64,000 nucleotides of DNA from Candidatus Zixiibacteriota bacterium (GTDB lineage: Bacteria > Zixibacteria > MSB-5A5 > WJJR01), in contig DASWIS010000001.1 in the NCBI GenBank assembly GCA_036397555.1, forward strand, positions 1-64,000. Reading direction: 5' to 3'. Position 1 is the stretch's first letter. The number at the start of each line of letters is the position of its first letter. Positions 24,508 through 33,696 of this stretch are shown here, one piece after another. The notes beneath the pieces were generated by a model. It saw only the letters and a program-made list of their open reading frames with translations. It ran no database searches and was not told where the DNA came from. The position numbers were made by a program, and so were the translations under genes.

Positions 24508-26073
24508 TCACAATGAACATGGATCGCAAAACGCCACCAGTGGATCGACGCTGCGAAAGGCGACGTCGACAAACTTGATGACATCGAAGACGTTGGTCAG
24601 ATCGTCGCAAGTGGCATCGGTGCGCGCCTTCGGGCATTCCAGATCGAACGTCGGCGCTGCGCTGCGGAACGCCACATCGACCGCGGCGATGACATCGAAG
24701 ACATTTGTGATGGCATCGCACGAGGGATCTGCGTGGCAGGCGCAGAAGCACTCGCACGAATCCCCGATGCCATCGCCGTCTGAGTCCTCCTGTCCCGGGT
24801 TGAAGTGATTAGGACAGTTGTCGCACAAATCGCCCAGTCCGTCTGCGTCCGCGTCGGCCTGATCGGGATTGGCCGTCAATGGGCAATTGTCTGTGGCGGT
24901 CTGAGTGCCATCGCCATCGATGTCTGAGTCGATGTCGCGTGCGAACGGCCCGCCATAGGCGCCGATGTCGTCGGCGATTGTCCCGAGCGCGGGCCAGAGC
25001 GCCATGCCGGGATCGCCGGGGTCTTCCGGATCATTGAAGGCCGCATCGGGGTGCCCGGCATCGATGCAGGGTGAGTTGTCGGCCAGGTGGTAGTATGGTC
25101 CGATGAACACGGGATCGGCATCGATATTACCCGTGCCCGCATACCCGTCTTCGACATTGTTGTACTCGAAGGTTACGGTTCCGCCATTGACACGAATCTG
25201 TGCGAATGAAGGTGCCTGATTGCCGCGGATGATGTTGTTGCGCGCCGTGGTCGTCGACAGCCAACTATAAATGCCGCCGCCGGGCATCGTTGAGACATTG
25301 TCGAGAATTGCATTATTGTAGATGTAGACTGTATGGCTGCTGTACGACCAGATCCCGGAACCAGCGAATGATTCGCCGCCGGTGTTGCCGACAATGAGAT
25401 TGTTGCGGATGTCGGCGGCGCAGAAGTTCAACACGATCCCGGCGCCGTAGCGGCCCTGATTGTTGGCGATGATGTTGTTGCGGATTTTCGGGTCACCGTC
25501 ACCGGCGCGAATCCCGCCGCCGCCGGCGCTGACCAGTCCGGCGGTGACCAGAATTGCCTCGTTCTCGATGATGCGGTTGTATTGGATGACGGGCGAGCTC
25601 CCCTCGCAGAGTATCCCTCCCCCTTCACGGTAAGTTCCGAAACCGTGGGGATCGATCCAGATCGTGCCGTTGCCTCCGGTGATCGTGAACCCCTGCAGTA
25701 TGGTGAACTGGTTCTCACCGGAGACCATGCGCACGACGCTGCCGGTATCGGGATGTGTGGGCTGGTTGCCGTTGATGACCGTTGCGATGATGTGCGCCGG
25801 ATCGTTGTCGATCGCGTAACGGCTGGTAACCGTGATCTGTTGTCCTTTCAGATTGATGTTCTCATAATAAGTTCCAGGTTCGACCAGCACCGTGTCCAGG
25901 AGTTCGGCAATGTCGATCGCTGCCTGGATCGTGGGCTGATCGCCCGGGACGTTGATGATGCCGCCGACTCCCAGGACACGTTGGGGAGTGAACATGAGGA
26001 TCAGCACGATGATCCCGTTCTTGAGCGCGAATGCTTGCGCGCGAGGCGGACGTACCACGACCATGGACGTCAT
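24508..26073 (-). CDS. Secreted beta-helix / TSP3 / dockerin-type protein
   Basis: A protein of 521 residues. A hydrophobic N-terminal segment (NGIIVLILMFTPQRVLG) serves as the signal peptide. From VPGDQPTIQAAIDIAELLDTVLV on, about 320 residues form a right-handed beta-helix of the DUF1565/NosD-like kind (GGGILCEGSSPVIQYN, IRNNIIANN, GGGIYSW). Then come TSP3 calcium repeats (DIDGDGTQTATDNCP, DADADGLGDLCDNCP) and two dockerin-type repeats at the C-terminus (AITNVFDVIAAVDVAFRS, LTNVFDVIKFVDVAFRS). It has the same layout as the 9050-12121 protein without the propeller and cohesin-like parts. An ECF sigma/anti-sigma pair lies upstream on the same strand. Confidence 0.83.
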   Translation of the reverse strand: MTSMVVVRPPRAQAFALKNGIIVLILMFTPQRVLGVGGIINVPGDQPTIQAAIDIAELLDTVLVEPGTYYENINLKGQQITVTSRYAIDNDPAHIIATVINGNQPTHPDTGSVVRMVSGENQFTILQGFTITGGNGTIWIDPHGFGTYREGGGILCEGSSPVIQYNRIIENEAILVTAGLVSAGGGGIRAGDGDPKIRNNIIANNQGRYGAGIVLNFCAADIRNNLIVGNTGGESFAGSGIWSYSSHTVYIYNNAILDNVSTMPGGGIYSWLSTTTARNNIIRGNQAPSFAQIRVNGGTVTFEYNNVEDGYAGTGNIDADPVFIGPYYHLADNSPCIDAGHPDAAFNDPEDPGDPGMALWPALGTIADDIGAYGGPFARDIDSDIDGDGTQTATDNCPLTANPDQADADADGLGDLCDNCPNHFNPGQEDSDGDGIGDSCECFCACHADPSCDAITNVFDVIAAVDVAFRSAAPTFDLECPKARTDATCDDLTNVFDVIKFVDVAFRSVDPLVAFCDPCSL

Positions 26074-26212
26074 AGACAGACTCCTTTATGCGCTGCGGGC
26101 ACCGATTGGATTGCGATGAAGGGGGGATGGTGCCCTGACCGCAGCTTGGTCGCTTGGCTGGCGGGAATCCTTACAGGAAAACTTTGCTGCTCATCCGCGC
26201 ATGCGGCGGTTG

Positions 26213-26533
26213 TTATCGTCCCTCATTCCGTTCGCCAGAGTGCCGCAGTCGCCGCCGGATGCGATCACGCGCCTCCGGGGAAAGTCCGCGCAACTCGGTT
26301 TCCGGATCCAACTCCGGGTCCGCGGATTCACGCAACGCGTGTCGGATTGTCGTCAGGTGAGACTTGTAGTGAGTGCACCATCGGCAGATGGGCAGGTGCA
26401 GGCGGATCAAGAGGCGTTCACGCAAAGAGAGACGCCGGTCGAGCGAGTCGGAAATCGACCGCGATATCACCTCGCATGGCGGCTGAATGGCCGCCAGCCA
26501 CATGATGACGCGCTCTTTAATCGGTCCACTCAT
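26213..26533 (-). CDS. Anti-sigma factor with zinc finger (ZAS/zf-HC2 type)
   Basis: A cytoplasmic protein of 106 residues. The anti-sigma zinc-binding pattern is visible: C20 in PPCEVIS and the HxxxCxxC of HLPICRWC, with the helix LSLRERLLIRLH between. No transmembrane segment follows, so this is a soluble ZAS factor. Its ATG overlaps the sigma factor stop by 4 bases, which is typical for a sigma/anti-sigma pair. Zinc displacement or cysteine oxidation may be the signal, as in other ZAS proteins. Confidence 0.82.
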   Translation of the reverse strand: MSGPIKERVIMWLAAIQPPCEVISRSISDSLDRRLSLRERLLIRLHLPICRWCTHYKSHLTTIRHALRESADPELDPETELRGLSPEARDRIRRRLRHSGERNEGR

Positions 26534-27165
26534 CTGAATGTCCCTCCACGGTCAGACCGGCGGTGCCCCAGCCAGTGGATCTCCAGGCAATGCCGCACTT
26601 GGCGCCGGGCGCGATGCAACATCACCCAGAGATTGGTCGGCGTAATCTCCAATGTCTTACACAATTCAGCGGTGTCCATCTGTTCGATCTCGCGCAGAGC
26701 AAACACCGCGGCCAGCCGTTTCGGCAGTTTGGCCAGACAGCGGTCGAGGGCCTCCCAGAACCGGCGGTTCTCCATGAGCGTGTGCGGATCGCCCCAATCG
26801 ACCGGACCTGACCGTTGGTCCCAGTGGCCGACCCATCGGCCCTCGGTGGTAAAGCCATAAGTACCACGTTCCGTCGACTCGTCGACTGGCTCCGACGTTT
26901 CGGTCTGAAACGTTCGTCGCACATGATCGACGACTTTGTTTTTGAGGATGCCGGTCAGCCAAGTCCGAACCGACGATGCCCCCTGAAAGTGAGGCCACGC
27001 TCGCAGTGCCGCCAGGAGAGTCTCTTGCACAATATCCTCGGCGGCGCTGCGGTCGCGCACACGCAGATACGCCATCCGGTACAGATAATCACCGTGCTGG
27101 TCCAGCCAGGAGGACGGGTCGTCGGCACTGCCCATGGGTGTCGAATCCGTGTCGGACTGGCTCAC
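26530..27165 (-). CDS. ECF-family RNA polymerase sigma factor
   Basis: A protein of 211 residues with sigma region 2 (DYLYRMAYLRVRDRSAAEDIVQETLLAALRAW, SSVRTWLTGILKNKVVDHVRR) and region 4 (LAKLPKRLAAVFALREIEQM, then LEITPTNLWVMLHRARRQVR). An unusually long linker of about 50 residues rich in G, W and T separates the two. The gene is coupled to a ZAS anti-sigma factor. The pair lies upstream of a dockerin protein gene on the same strand, but whether it controls that gene cannot be told without a shared promoter motif. Confidence 0.9.
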   Translation of the reverse strand: MSQSDTDSTPMGSADDPSSWLDQHGDYLYRMAYLRVRDRSAAEDIVQETLLAALRAWPHFQGASSVRTWLTGILKNKVVDHVRRTFQTETSEPVDESTERGTYGFTTEGRWVGHWDQRSGPVDWGDPHTLMENRRFWEALDRCLAKLPKRLAAVFALREIEQMDTAELCKTLEITPTNLWVMLHRARRQVRHCLEIHWLGHRRSDRGGTFR

Positions 27166-27213
27166 GAAAGTTCCGCGCCGGGACGTACCGCGCGCTCAAC
27201 GTTTTGGATGATT

Positions 27214-27798
27214 TTATGCGCTGCTCGCCGCTTCCGTCCGCCGATCGGGGACCAGCCACATCACCACGACCGACACATAGATGGCATAGGAAATCCATTC
27301 GTGCGCAAATGCCAGCGGCAGCGCCGTGAGATACAGCGCAATGGAAATCTTCCCTTTCACATCATGGCCGATTGCCATCGCCAGTGGGGATTGGCTTCCG
27401 TGATGCGTGAGGATTATCTGTTGCAGAATGAAGTACGCAATCGCCGCCATCAGCAAGACCATGCCATACAGAACCGCAGGCCATGGACCGCCGCGGTTCT
27501 CGCCGATCCAGGCGGTCACAAACGGAAACAGCGACAGCCAGAAGAGCAGGTGTAGATTGGCCCACATGACTCCGCCGTGCGCGCGCTTCGCGACACGAAA
27601 CAAGTGGTGATGGTTGTTCCAGTAGGTGCCGAGCATGACAAAGCTGAGGATGTAGCTCAGAAGCACTGGCAGAAGAGGCATCAGCGCAGAAAGTTCCGCC
27701 GAGTGCGGCACCCTCAGCTCCAGCACCATGATGGTGATGATGATGGCGAGGACACCGTCGCTAAAGGCCTCAATGCGGGCGGTTTCGTTCTTTTCCAT
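27214..27798 (-). CDS. TMEM175-family potassium channel (DUF1211)
   Basis: A membrane protein of 194 residues with six predicted helices. The family signature RIEAFSDGVLAIIITIMVLEL opens the protein, followed by GTYWNNHHHLF in the third helix. Bacterial TMEM175 proteins form tetrameric K+ leak channels in the inner membrane. It stands close to the sigma factor gene (49 bases) on the same strand but is not obviously related in function. Confidence 0.9.
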   Translation of the reverse strand: MEKNETARIEAFSDGVLAIIITIMVLELRVPHSAELSALMPLLPVLLSYILSFVMLGTYWNNHHHLFRVAKRAHGGVMWANLHLLFWLSLFPFVTAWIGENRGGPWPAVLYGMVLLMAAIAYFILQQIILTHHGSQSPLAMAIGHDVKGKISIALYLTALPLAFAHEWISYAIYVSVVVMWLVPDRRTEAASSA

Positions 27799-27845
27799 TC
27801 GTCAATCCGGTCTCGATTCTCGCAACATCAGGCGCGGTCGTTTTT

Positions 27846-27880
27846 CCCCTCACCCCAACCCTCTCCAACGGGAGAGGGAG
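27846..27880. repeat. Dispersed intergenic repeat with CCCTCTCC-GGGAGAGGG hairpin
   Basis: CCCCTCACCCCAACCC is followed by CTCTCCAACGGGAGAGGG. This phrase resembles a short hairpin repeat seen between genes in many bacterial genomes. It separates the K+ channel gene from tRNA-Ser. Confidence 0.6.
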
Positions 27881-27934
27881 TCTGAGATGGTGTGAACCGA
27901 CCGTGCACAATTCGGGGTTCATTTCGCGTCCATG

Positions 27935-28018
27935 CGGAGGGGCGGGGATTCGAACCCCGAGGGGCTTGCGCCCGGCGGTTTTCAAGACCGCTGCCTTACC
28001 AGTTAGGTCTACCCCTCC
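27935..28018 (-). tRNA. tRNA-Ser (anticodon TGA)
   Basis: On the minus strand GGAGGGG (28018-28012) pairs with CCCCTCC near 27936. The anticodon stem GCGGT/ACCGC encloses CTTGAAA, giving TGA. A long class II variable arm (CGGGCGCAAGCCC) follows, then GGTTCGAATCC in the T arm. The discriminator is G; CCA is not encoded, unlike both tRNA-Gln genes in the window. Confidence 0.93.
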
Positions 28019-28133
28019 GATGCACGACCGATGCCATACACGGCGTCGGATCAAACCTGCCGACAAACGGCTCGGGCAAAATCTCGGTGCCCGGTCGCGA
28101 TGTCAATAGAGGGGGAAGGGGCTACAATCGAGC

Positions 28134-28895
28134 TCAACCACCCGAACCGCGCGGGCGGCGTACGTGGGAGCGTCCCGGAATCGGCGGAAACCACGGCTCG
28201 ATGGTCTGATCGAATGGGATAATCTGCCCGGTGATGACGTTGATGGGCGTCCAATCGGGCGTCGCCTCCGAGGCCCGGGCGAACCAGATCCACGGCTCGT
28301 AGTAGGTGGGTCGGGTCCGGACATCCACGATCCTCGTGCCGTCCGTCATCAGATTGTCCGCGAGCGCATGGGCGCGAATTTTCCCGGCGGCACGGATCGA
28401 AACCGCGATCATAAAGATCGCCAGCCCGACCTTTGCCGTCTGTACAGATGCCAGCTTGCGCCAATGGTGCATACCAAGCAGCAAGAGCCAGGCGCCATAG
28501 ATGTAGATGTCGTAAAGCGGCATGATGCCCCAGGCCCAGCGCGTCTCGGCAAACGGCCAGGCGAGATAGAGCCGATACGACATCAGGACATCCAGCAGCA
28601 GGTGCGATCCGATGACGATGAAGAAGACGCTCCACAGCTTCTTAAACGGCGTCGCGGCCGCCCCACCCCAACGTTTCGCGACCGCCGCCCAACCCAGTGC
28701 CAGCAGCGGCCACATGTACAGCGAATGCGTGACGCCGCGATGGATGTCGCCGAACCAGCGCGTCAAAAACTCCAGCCAATCGGGGCTTATCGACGCCAGC
28801 ACCCACCACCACCCGGCGCGTTGGGGGCGCTCCTCGGGCTTGAGCGCCAGTTGCCCGAAGAAAAACCCGGTCCCCGCATGGGTGATCCAGTCCAT
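28134..28895 (-). CDS. Membrane-bound metal-dependent hydrolase-like protein (DUF457/YdjM family)
   Basis: A protein of 253 residues with four or five hydrophobic segments. The family motifs DWITHAGTGFFFGQL, ISPDWLEFL, GDIHRGVTHSLYMW and GSHLLLDVLMSY contain the conserved His/Asp residues that are thought to bind a metal. The C-terminal 90 residues are soluble and end in an Arg/Gly tail (RRPRGSGG). The function of the family is poorly defined. Confidence 0.82.
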   Translation of the reverse strand: MDWITHAGTGFFFGQLALKPEERPQRAGWWWVLASISPDWLEFLTRWFGDIHRGVTHSLYMWPLLALGWAAVAKRWGGAAATPFKKLWSVFFIVIGSHLLLDVLMSYRLYLAWPFAETRWAWGIMPLYDIYIYGAWLLLLGMHHWRKLASVQTAKVGLAIFMIAVSIRAAGKIRAHALADNLMTDGTRIVDVRTRPTYYEPWIWFARASEATPDWTPINVITGQIIPFDQTIEPWFPPIPGRSHVRRPRGSGG

Positions 28896-29069
28896 ACCGA
28901 AGGATGTATACGCAATCGGACAGTTTTAGGCGTCGATTCTTTCGAGTGGCCGAATTGTTGCGACTTTGTCGACCACGGACTCTCTCGCGAGCGGTTTCCC
29001 GAATCCAGTGACGGGACGTGCCGGTCGTCGTACCATGACGGCGGGATTCGCAATGAACAGGAGGGCGAA

Positions 29070-29336
29070 ATGAAGCTCAACATCAAGGCGCTGACTTTGA
29101 CCTGCGCCGTGCTGTGGTCGGCGCTGGTGTTTTTGGTCGGGCTGGTCAATCTGGCTTTTCCAAGCTATGGCGAAGTGTTCCTGCGTGTGATGGAATCGTT
29201 GTACCCCGGCTATCACTACGGCAACGGTTTCGCCAGTGTCATGGTCGGGGCGCTCTATGCCCTGCTTGACGGAGCGATCGCCGGCGCGGTTCTTGGGTGG
29301 CTGTACAATCGGTTGGTTCCGACGACTCGCGGCTAA
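29070..29336 (+). CDS. Small two-helix membrane protein, DUF5676 type
   Basis: A protein of 88 residues starting at ATG 29070 after CAGGAGGGCGAA. It begins MKLNIKALTLTCAVLWSALVFLVGL, contains SLYPGYHYGNG and ends ALYALLDGAIAGAVLGWLYNRLV. This matches the small DUF5676 membrane family. The long frame open upstream of the ATG is not coding. The next gene follows after 15 bases. Confidence 0.82.
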   Translation: MKLNIKALTLTCAVLWSALVFLVGLVNLAFPSYGEVFLRVMESLYPGYHYGNGFASVMVGALYALLDGAIAGAVLGWLYNRLVPTTRG

Positions 29337-29351
29337 AAGGAGACCATTCAC

Positions 29352-30479
29352 TTGCGCATCCTGATTCTCGGCGCCGGAATGATGGCGCGCGGCGCAGTCT
29401 TCGATCTGCTGCGAAATCGTGCGGTTGAGTCGATAGCGGTCGCCGATTCGTCCACTGAGGCGCTCAGGCATCTTGTCTCCCGTTTCGATGACGACCGTGT
29501 CCGGCCGGTGTCATTCGATGCTCACAACCGTCAACGCGTCGATGAACTGATGCGCAATGCCGATGGCGCCTTCTGCGCCGTCCACTACGGCTTCAATGCC
29601 GCGTTCACCGATGCGGCCATCGCCGCGGGAACCCACATGGTCGACCTGGGCGGCAACAACGACATCGTTAATGCGCAACTGGCCCGCAACAACGACGCGC
29701 AGGCGACAAACATCACGATCATCCCGGACTGCGGCCTGGCGCCGGGCATGGCCAGCGTGCTGGTCGCCTGGGGATTGAGGCGATTCGCCTGGGCCGACTC
29801 GGTCAAGATCCGGGTCGGTGGACTGCCAGCCAACCCGAAGGAACCGTTTTCGTATGAACGGCTCTTTTCGGTCGAGGGGTTGATCAACGAGTATGTCGAG
29901 CCGCCGGTGATGCTGCGCGATGGCCGGATCGTCACCGGGGAGCCATTGGGCGATCTGGAGACATGCGAATTCGATCAACCGGTGGGATTACTCGAAGCAT
30001 TTAACACGTCGGGCGGAACGTCGACTCTCCCGCAGACCTATGGCCGTCGTCTTAAGAACCTCGACTACAAGACCCTGCGCTACCCCGGCCATGCGGGCGC
30101 GATGCGCTGGCTGATGCATCTGGGTTTGTTCTCGTCGGATTCGGTGACCATCGACGGGCATCCCGTCATCCCACGCCGACTGACGGCGCATCAGATCGCC
30201 GCGCGTGTTCCGATCGGCGAGCAGGACCGGACAGTGGTCCGAGTCGAGTTTTCCGGCGCGGGAAAGACGCACCGACTCGACATCATCGACGAATGCGACC
30301 CGTCCAACGGCCTGACATCGATGATGCGCATGACCGCATTCCCGGCGTCGATCATCCTGCAGATGATCTGCGACGGCCGCATCACGACGCGCGGCGTCGT
30401 CCCGCAGGAAACCGCAGTCGATCCCGATGCCTTTGTCGCGGAGCTGACTCAACGTGAGATTGATATTTGGGGTGTGTGA
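29352..30479 (+). CDS. Saccharopine dehydrogenase-family protein (lysine 6-dehydrogenase-like)
   Basis: A protein of 375 residues starting at TTG 29352, with AAAAGGAGACC upstream. The Rossmann fold begins MRILILGAGMMARGAVFDL. It continues with VSFDAHNRQRVDELM, DGAFCAVHYGFN, THMVDLGGNN and DCGLAPGMASVLVAW, all typical of saccharopine dehydrogenase/lysine 6-dehydrogenase. The C-terminal domain includes TLRYPGHAGAMRWL. A role in lysine or related amino-acid metabolism is likely; the exact substrate is uncertain. Confidence 0.87.
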   Translation: MRILILGAGMMARGAVFDLLRNRAVESIAVADSSTEALRHLVSRFDDDRVRPVSFDAHNRQRVDELMRNADGAFCAVHYGFNAAFTDAAIAAGTHMVDLGGNNDIVNAQLARNNDAQATNITIIPDCGLAPGMASVLVAWGLRRFAWADSVKIRVGGLPANPKEPFSYERLFSVEGLINEYVEPPVMLRDGRIVTGEPLGDLETCEFDQPVGLLEAFNTSGGTSTLPQTYGRRLKNLDYKTLRYPGHAGAMRWLMHLGLFSSDSVTIDGHPVIPRRLTAHQIAARVPIGEQDRTVVRVEFSGAGKTHRLDIIDECDPSNGLTSMMRMTAFPASIILQMICDGRITTRGVVPQETAVDPDAFVAELTQREIDIWGV

Positions 30480-30561
30480 GTTTGATACGATAGCGTGGGG
30501 AGTGGCATTGTGTGGCCGCAACTTGCGTCACAGAATCTGGCCGTACTGAAAGGGGCAAAGC

Positions 30562-30933
30562 ATGGAACTGGGCGCGTTTTCGATCAGCTTGGCTGTCAAA
30601 GATATCGAGGCTTCGAGAGGGTTCTACGAAAAGTTCGGGTTCACCGTATTCGCCGGAGATGCCTCGCAGAACTGGCTCATCCTGAAAAACGGCGATCATG
30701 TCATCGGGTTGTTCCAGGGGATGTTCGAAAAGAACATTCTCACCTTCAACCCCGGCTGGGACAGCAATGCTGAGAAGCTCGCCTCTTTCACCGATGTTCG
30801 CGAACTGCAGCGCCGGCTGGAAGCCAAAGGAGTGAAGTTACAGCAACGGGCGGACGACAGCACAACGGGGCCGGCCAGCTTCGTCGCCGTGGACCCTGAC
30901 GGAAACCCGGTCCTTGTCGATCAGCACGTGTGA
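30562..30933 (+). CDS. VOC family protein
   Basis: A protein of 123 residues with the glyoxalase fold: [24 protein letters not shown] at the N-terminus and [17 protein letters not shown] at the end. It starts at ATG 30562, after AAAGGGGCAAAGC. Unlike the paralogue at 21313 the first metal-ligand position is serine (FSISLAV), so metal binding may differ. It stands alone. Confidence 0.82.
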   Translation: MELGAFSISLAVKDIEASRGFYEKFGFTVFAGDASQNWLILKNGDHVIGLFQGMFEKNILTFNPGWDSNAEKLASFTDVRELQRRLEAKGVKLQQRADDSTTGPASFVAVDPDGNPVLVDQHV

Positions 30934-31089
30934 ATCCACGCGCCAGCGACCTGAGTCGCGGTGAGTTCCGGATACCATCGAATCACGCCGCGGTGCCGGC
31001 GCGACATCCAATGAAGATCCCTTGCGGAATCGGGATGTGCTCTATGGTCAGGGACGCTGCTTAGGCAATCCCTGAGCAAAAGCGGTCAG

Positions 31090-31115
31090 GACCACCGGCC
31101 CGGCGCCGGGCCCCG
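31090..31115. repeat. GC-rich palindrome downstream of the GNAT gene
   Basis: GGCCCGGCGCCGGGCC (31098-31113) is a perfect self-complementary sequence 3 bases from the GNAT stop codon. No T-tract follows, so it is only a possible 3' mRNA structure. Confidence 0.4.
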
Positions 31116-31117
31116 AG

Positions 31118-31693
31118 TTAAGAGCCGCACTTCCACTCGCTCGCGAGTATGCCGTACACCTCGCAGTCCATCGGTTTGCCCCATTTAATCATGTGCTGAC
31201 GATTGGTGCCTTCGTGCGTCATGCCCGCCTTTTGTAATACACGACCTGAGGCGGGATTGACGTGGTAATGTTCAGCAAAGATTCGGTTGAGACCCCGTGC
31301 GAAACCGAATGCGATTACGGCACGTGCAGCTTCGGTGGCATAACCGAATCCCCAATACGGCTCCCCAATCCAGAAACCAATCTCTGCACGCTTGTGTCTA
31401 CCGCACAGTGTCAGGCTGCATGCTCCGATCAATTCCCCGCTGCCACGCAGAGTCACCGCGAAAGTGACGCTCCTGCCCTCTCCATATTCCTTGTTGTGTG
31501 TTTCGATCCAGCGTTCGGCCTCCCCATCGGGATACGGATGTGGAATGAGCGCCGTAGTCGCAGCGACTGCGCGATTGCCTGCCAGCGCTTGAACACGCGG
31601 AGCGTCCTCTGGTATGAAACCTCGCAGAACGAGACGATCCGTTTTCAGGCTCGGGTATCGGACGACCGTGGCCATAGTTGATGAGAGTGGCAC
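31118..31693 (-). CDS. GNAT N-acetyltransferase, RimJ/RimL type
   Basis: An acetyl-CoA-dependent transferase of 191 residues. It shows LKTDRLVLRGFIPEDAPRV, FAVTLRGSGELIGACSL, EIGFWIGEPYWGFGYATEAARAVIAF (the acetyl-CoA loop) and NPASGRVLQKAGMTHEG. These mark the RimJ/RimL branch, which acetylates protein N-termini or small amines. An internal ATG at 31675 is an alternative start. Confidence 0.88.
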   Translation of the reverse strand: MPLSSTMATVVRYPSLKTDRLVLRGFIPEDAPRVQALAGNRAVAATTALIPHPYPDGEAERWIETHNKEYGEGRSVTFAVTLRGSGELIGACSLTLCGRHKRAEIGFWIGEPYWGFGYATEAARAVIAFGFARGLNRIFAEHYHVNPASGRVLQKAGMTHEGTNRQHMIKWGKPMDCEVYGILASEWKCGS

Positions 31694-31729
31694 AGTGCCC
31701 GGATTCGGGCCTTGCGATCAACTGCGGTA

Positions 31730-33595
31730 TTATTGCCCCACCCGCCGAAACAACCAATCCGCATTCCTCGCGGTGCGGTATTGACGGGCGAGCAGTTCGG
31801 CAGCGGCGCGTTCTTCGTCGGTGCGGCCGATTGCATGTGACTCGAGCGTGCGATAGACGGTCAAGACGTCATCGCCAAACGTGTGCATTATCGGTTCTTC
31901 AAAGAATCCTTCAGGCAACGAGAGTGAATCGGCCATGGGCCACAGCTCCGGTTGCCAGCCGGGAGCAAAACGCACGATCAATGTCTCCGCCACCACGCGC
32001 GGAAACTCCGCCGCGCCGGGATCGGGACGCGATGCCAGAGTGTCGTTGGCGGCCCATCCGGCAACGCTGGGGCGTAACTGAATCTGTCGCGGTCCGACCA
32101 ATGCCCAGCCGCGTATCGTCCCCTGCATGTAGGCGGCAATGGTGTTGGCATCGATGACATCGAGTGAATCAAGGAAGCCATCGACCGACGGTGTCGCAAT
32201 GCCCAGGATGACCGCGACGGCGGCCTTCAAATCCAACTCGCCATGCACCGGCAGTCGCCGCGCAAAGTGACCCCCCGCAATTGTGCGCGCGGTGAAATCC
32301 AGATCGCCATTGGAGCGCAGCGATCCATCGCAGTGCACTGTAAATCGGCTCTGCTGCGCTTCCAGCGCCGGGGTGCGTACCAACTCCCCGCCGAATTCGC
32401 CGAAGACCAGCGCCCAACGCGATTCGCAGCGGCGCGGCAAAGTTCCCAGTGGGTAGCGTGGATCCGACGGATCGGCCCACAATGTGTCGCCGCCGATGAT
32501 AGCCATGCCGATGACATGATCGAACCAGTCCTTCGGAAAGTCCGAGACGATCGGTTTGGGATTGCGGGCGCGGACCAGCGCCGGGTGCGCCTCCAATCCG
32601 AGATGGCGCATCATTGCCACCCACAAGTACACCATGTCCTTGCAGTCGCCGTAACGATTGACGAAGACATCGCGGGCTTTGTTGGGGCGCCAGCCGCCCA
32701 GCCCGACCTCGATGGCGACATAGCGCCATTGTTCGGATATCCACTCTTTCAACGCCGACGCCCGCGCGCGCTTCCCGACCAGATCGACGACATGCGCTTC
32801 GACCTGTTTCTTCTGTTTGTCGGTCAGCTCCAGTCGATCCGACGACAACTCCCAAAACCATCGACCCAATTCAGCCCATGATGCGGTGCCGCCGCGCACG
32901 CCCTCGACACGGAATCGCGCGGGCGCGATGTGCAACAAGGGCAATGCGCCGGTCGCATCGTCGGGATCGATCGCGCCGGCAGAGGGCGACCAGTCGGTCA
33001 ATGTCCAGACCGTCACATCGCGGCGCGCCGTACGATCGATGCTCTGCACGAGTGCCGGATCCATCACGCGATAGCGAATCTCCTCACCATGCGGAACGGC
33101 CACCGAATACGATGCGGTTCGCCGCGGCCAGCGGTCCCCTAAGACCCAGTCGGGAAAGAAAAACGGGTCGCTGATGCGCACGGTCCATCGTGCCTCGACG
33201 ATGTACGGCGGGCGCGGCGCCACCAGATCGACCGCGCGAACCACGTCGCCTGAAAACAGACGAAACTCCGAAAAGGGGGCGATGGCGCGGACACCGTCTT
33301 TGCCGACCGTAAAGAGGACCGTGCCCGTCGTGTCGAGCACGCGTCCCTCAAACTCCAGCAGTCGTTGAAAGAACGTGTCCCAAATGCGGATTCGTCCGAC
33401 GTCGGCGCCCGCCGAACGGTTCACGCGCATGATGCGGTGGGCGCTGACTTCCAGCCGGTCCCGGTGCGTCCAGTCAATGGTCCACTCATCGAGTTCATAG
33501 ACGGCAGCGGAATCGCCAAGCTGGGCCGATGCCGCAGACGCGAACAGGGGCAAGACCACGACGATGAAGAATCGGCAGATCAGGAACCGCATCAT
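31730..33595 (-). CDS. Secreted DUF3857/transglutaminase-like protein with intact catalytic triad
   Basis: A protein of 621 residues with a signal peptide (FFIVVVLPLFASAASA). The DUF3857 beta-domain spans about residues 40-220. The transglutaminase-like domain has the cysteine in NRYGDCKDM, the histidine in DWFDHVIGM and the aspartate in LWADPSD, so all three catalytic positions are present. A C-terminal beta-rich domain of about 200 residues completes the protein. Enzymes of this layout are common in Bacteroidetes-like bacteria, where substrates are unknown. It is a paralogue of the next gene upstream (33697-35646) on the same strand. Confidence 0.85.
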   Translation of the reverse strand: MMRFLICRFFIVVVLPLFASAASAQLGDSAAVYELDEWTIDWTHRDRLEVSAHRIMRVNRSAGADVGRIRIWDTFFQRLLEFEGRVLDTTGTVLFTVGKDGVRAIAPFSEFRLFSGDVVRAVDLVAPRPPYIVEARWTVRISDPFFFPDWVLGDRWPRRTASYSVAVPHGEEIRYRVMDPALVQSIDRTARRDVTVWTLTDWSPSAGAIDPDDATGALPLLHIAPARFRVEGVRGGTASWAELGRWFWELSSDRLELTDKQKKQVEAHVVDLVGKRARASALKEWISEQWRYVAIEVGLGGWRPNKARDVFVNRYGDCKDMVYLWVAMMRHLGLEAHPALVRARNPKPIVSDFPKDWFDHVIGMAIIGGDTLWADPSDPRYPLGTLPRRCESRWALVFGEFGGELVRTPALEAQQSRFTVHCDGSLRSNGDLDFTARTIAGGHFARRLPVHGELDLKAAVAVILGIATPSVDGFLDSLDVIDANTIAAYMQGTIRGWALVGPRQIQLRPSVAGWAANDTLASRPDPGAAEFPRVVAETLIVRFAPGWQPELWPMADSLSLPEGFFEEPIMHTFGDDVLTVYRTLESHAIGRTDEERAAAELLARQYRTARNADWLFRRVGQ

Positions 33596-33696
33596 CAGAA
33601 TGTACGCCCGTCCTGTGCGATTCGCGCACCGGAGAGATGACTGGGGGATCGAAGAAACGGGTGAATCGTATCGGTGATGGGGCGGCGGTCGTGTGC

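Noticed and set aside
27799-28133. Attachment site in tRNA-Ser with an integrated element
   Set aside because: No direct repeat of the tRNA 3' end and no integrase gene were found nearby.
28164-29069. Long plus-strand frame in front of the DUF5676 protein
   Set aside because: It is antisense to the DUF457 gene. Only the end after ATG 29070, with its own ribosome-binding site, is coding.
32169-32861. Minus-strand frame of 230 residues inside the transglutaminase gene
   Set aside because: Alternative-phase shadow of 31730-33595 without start signals.
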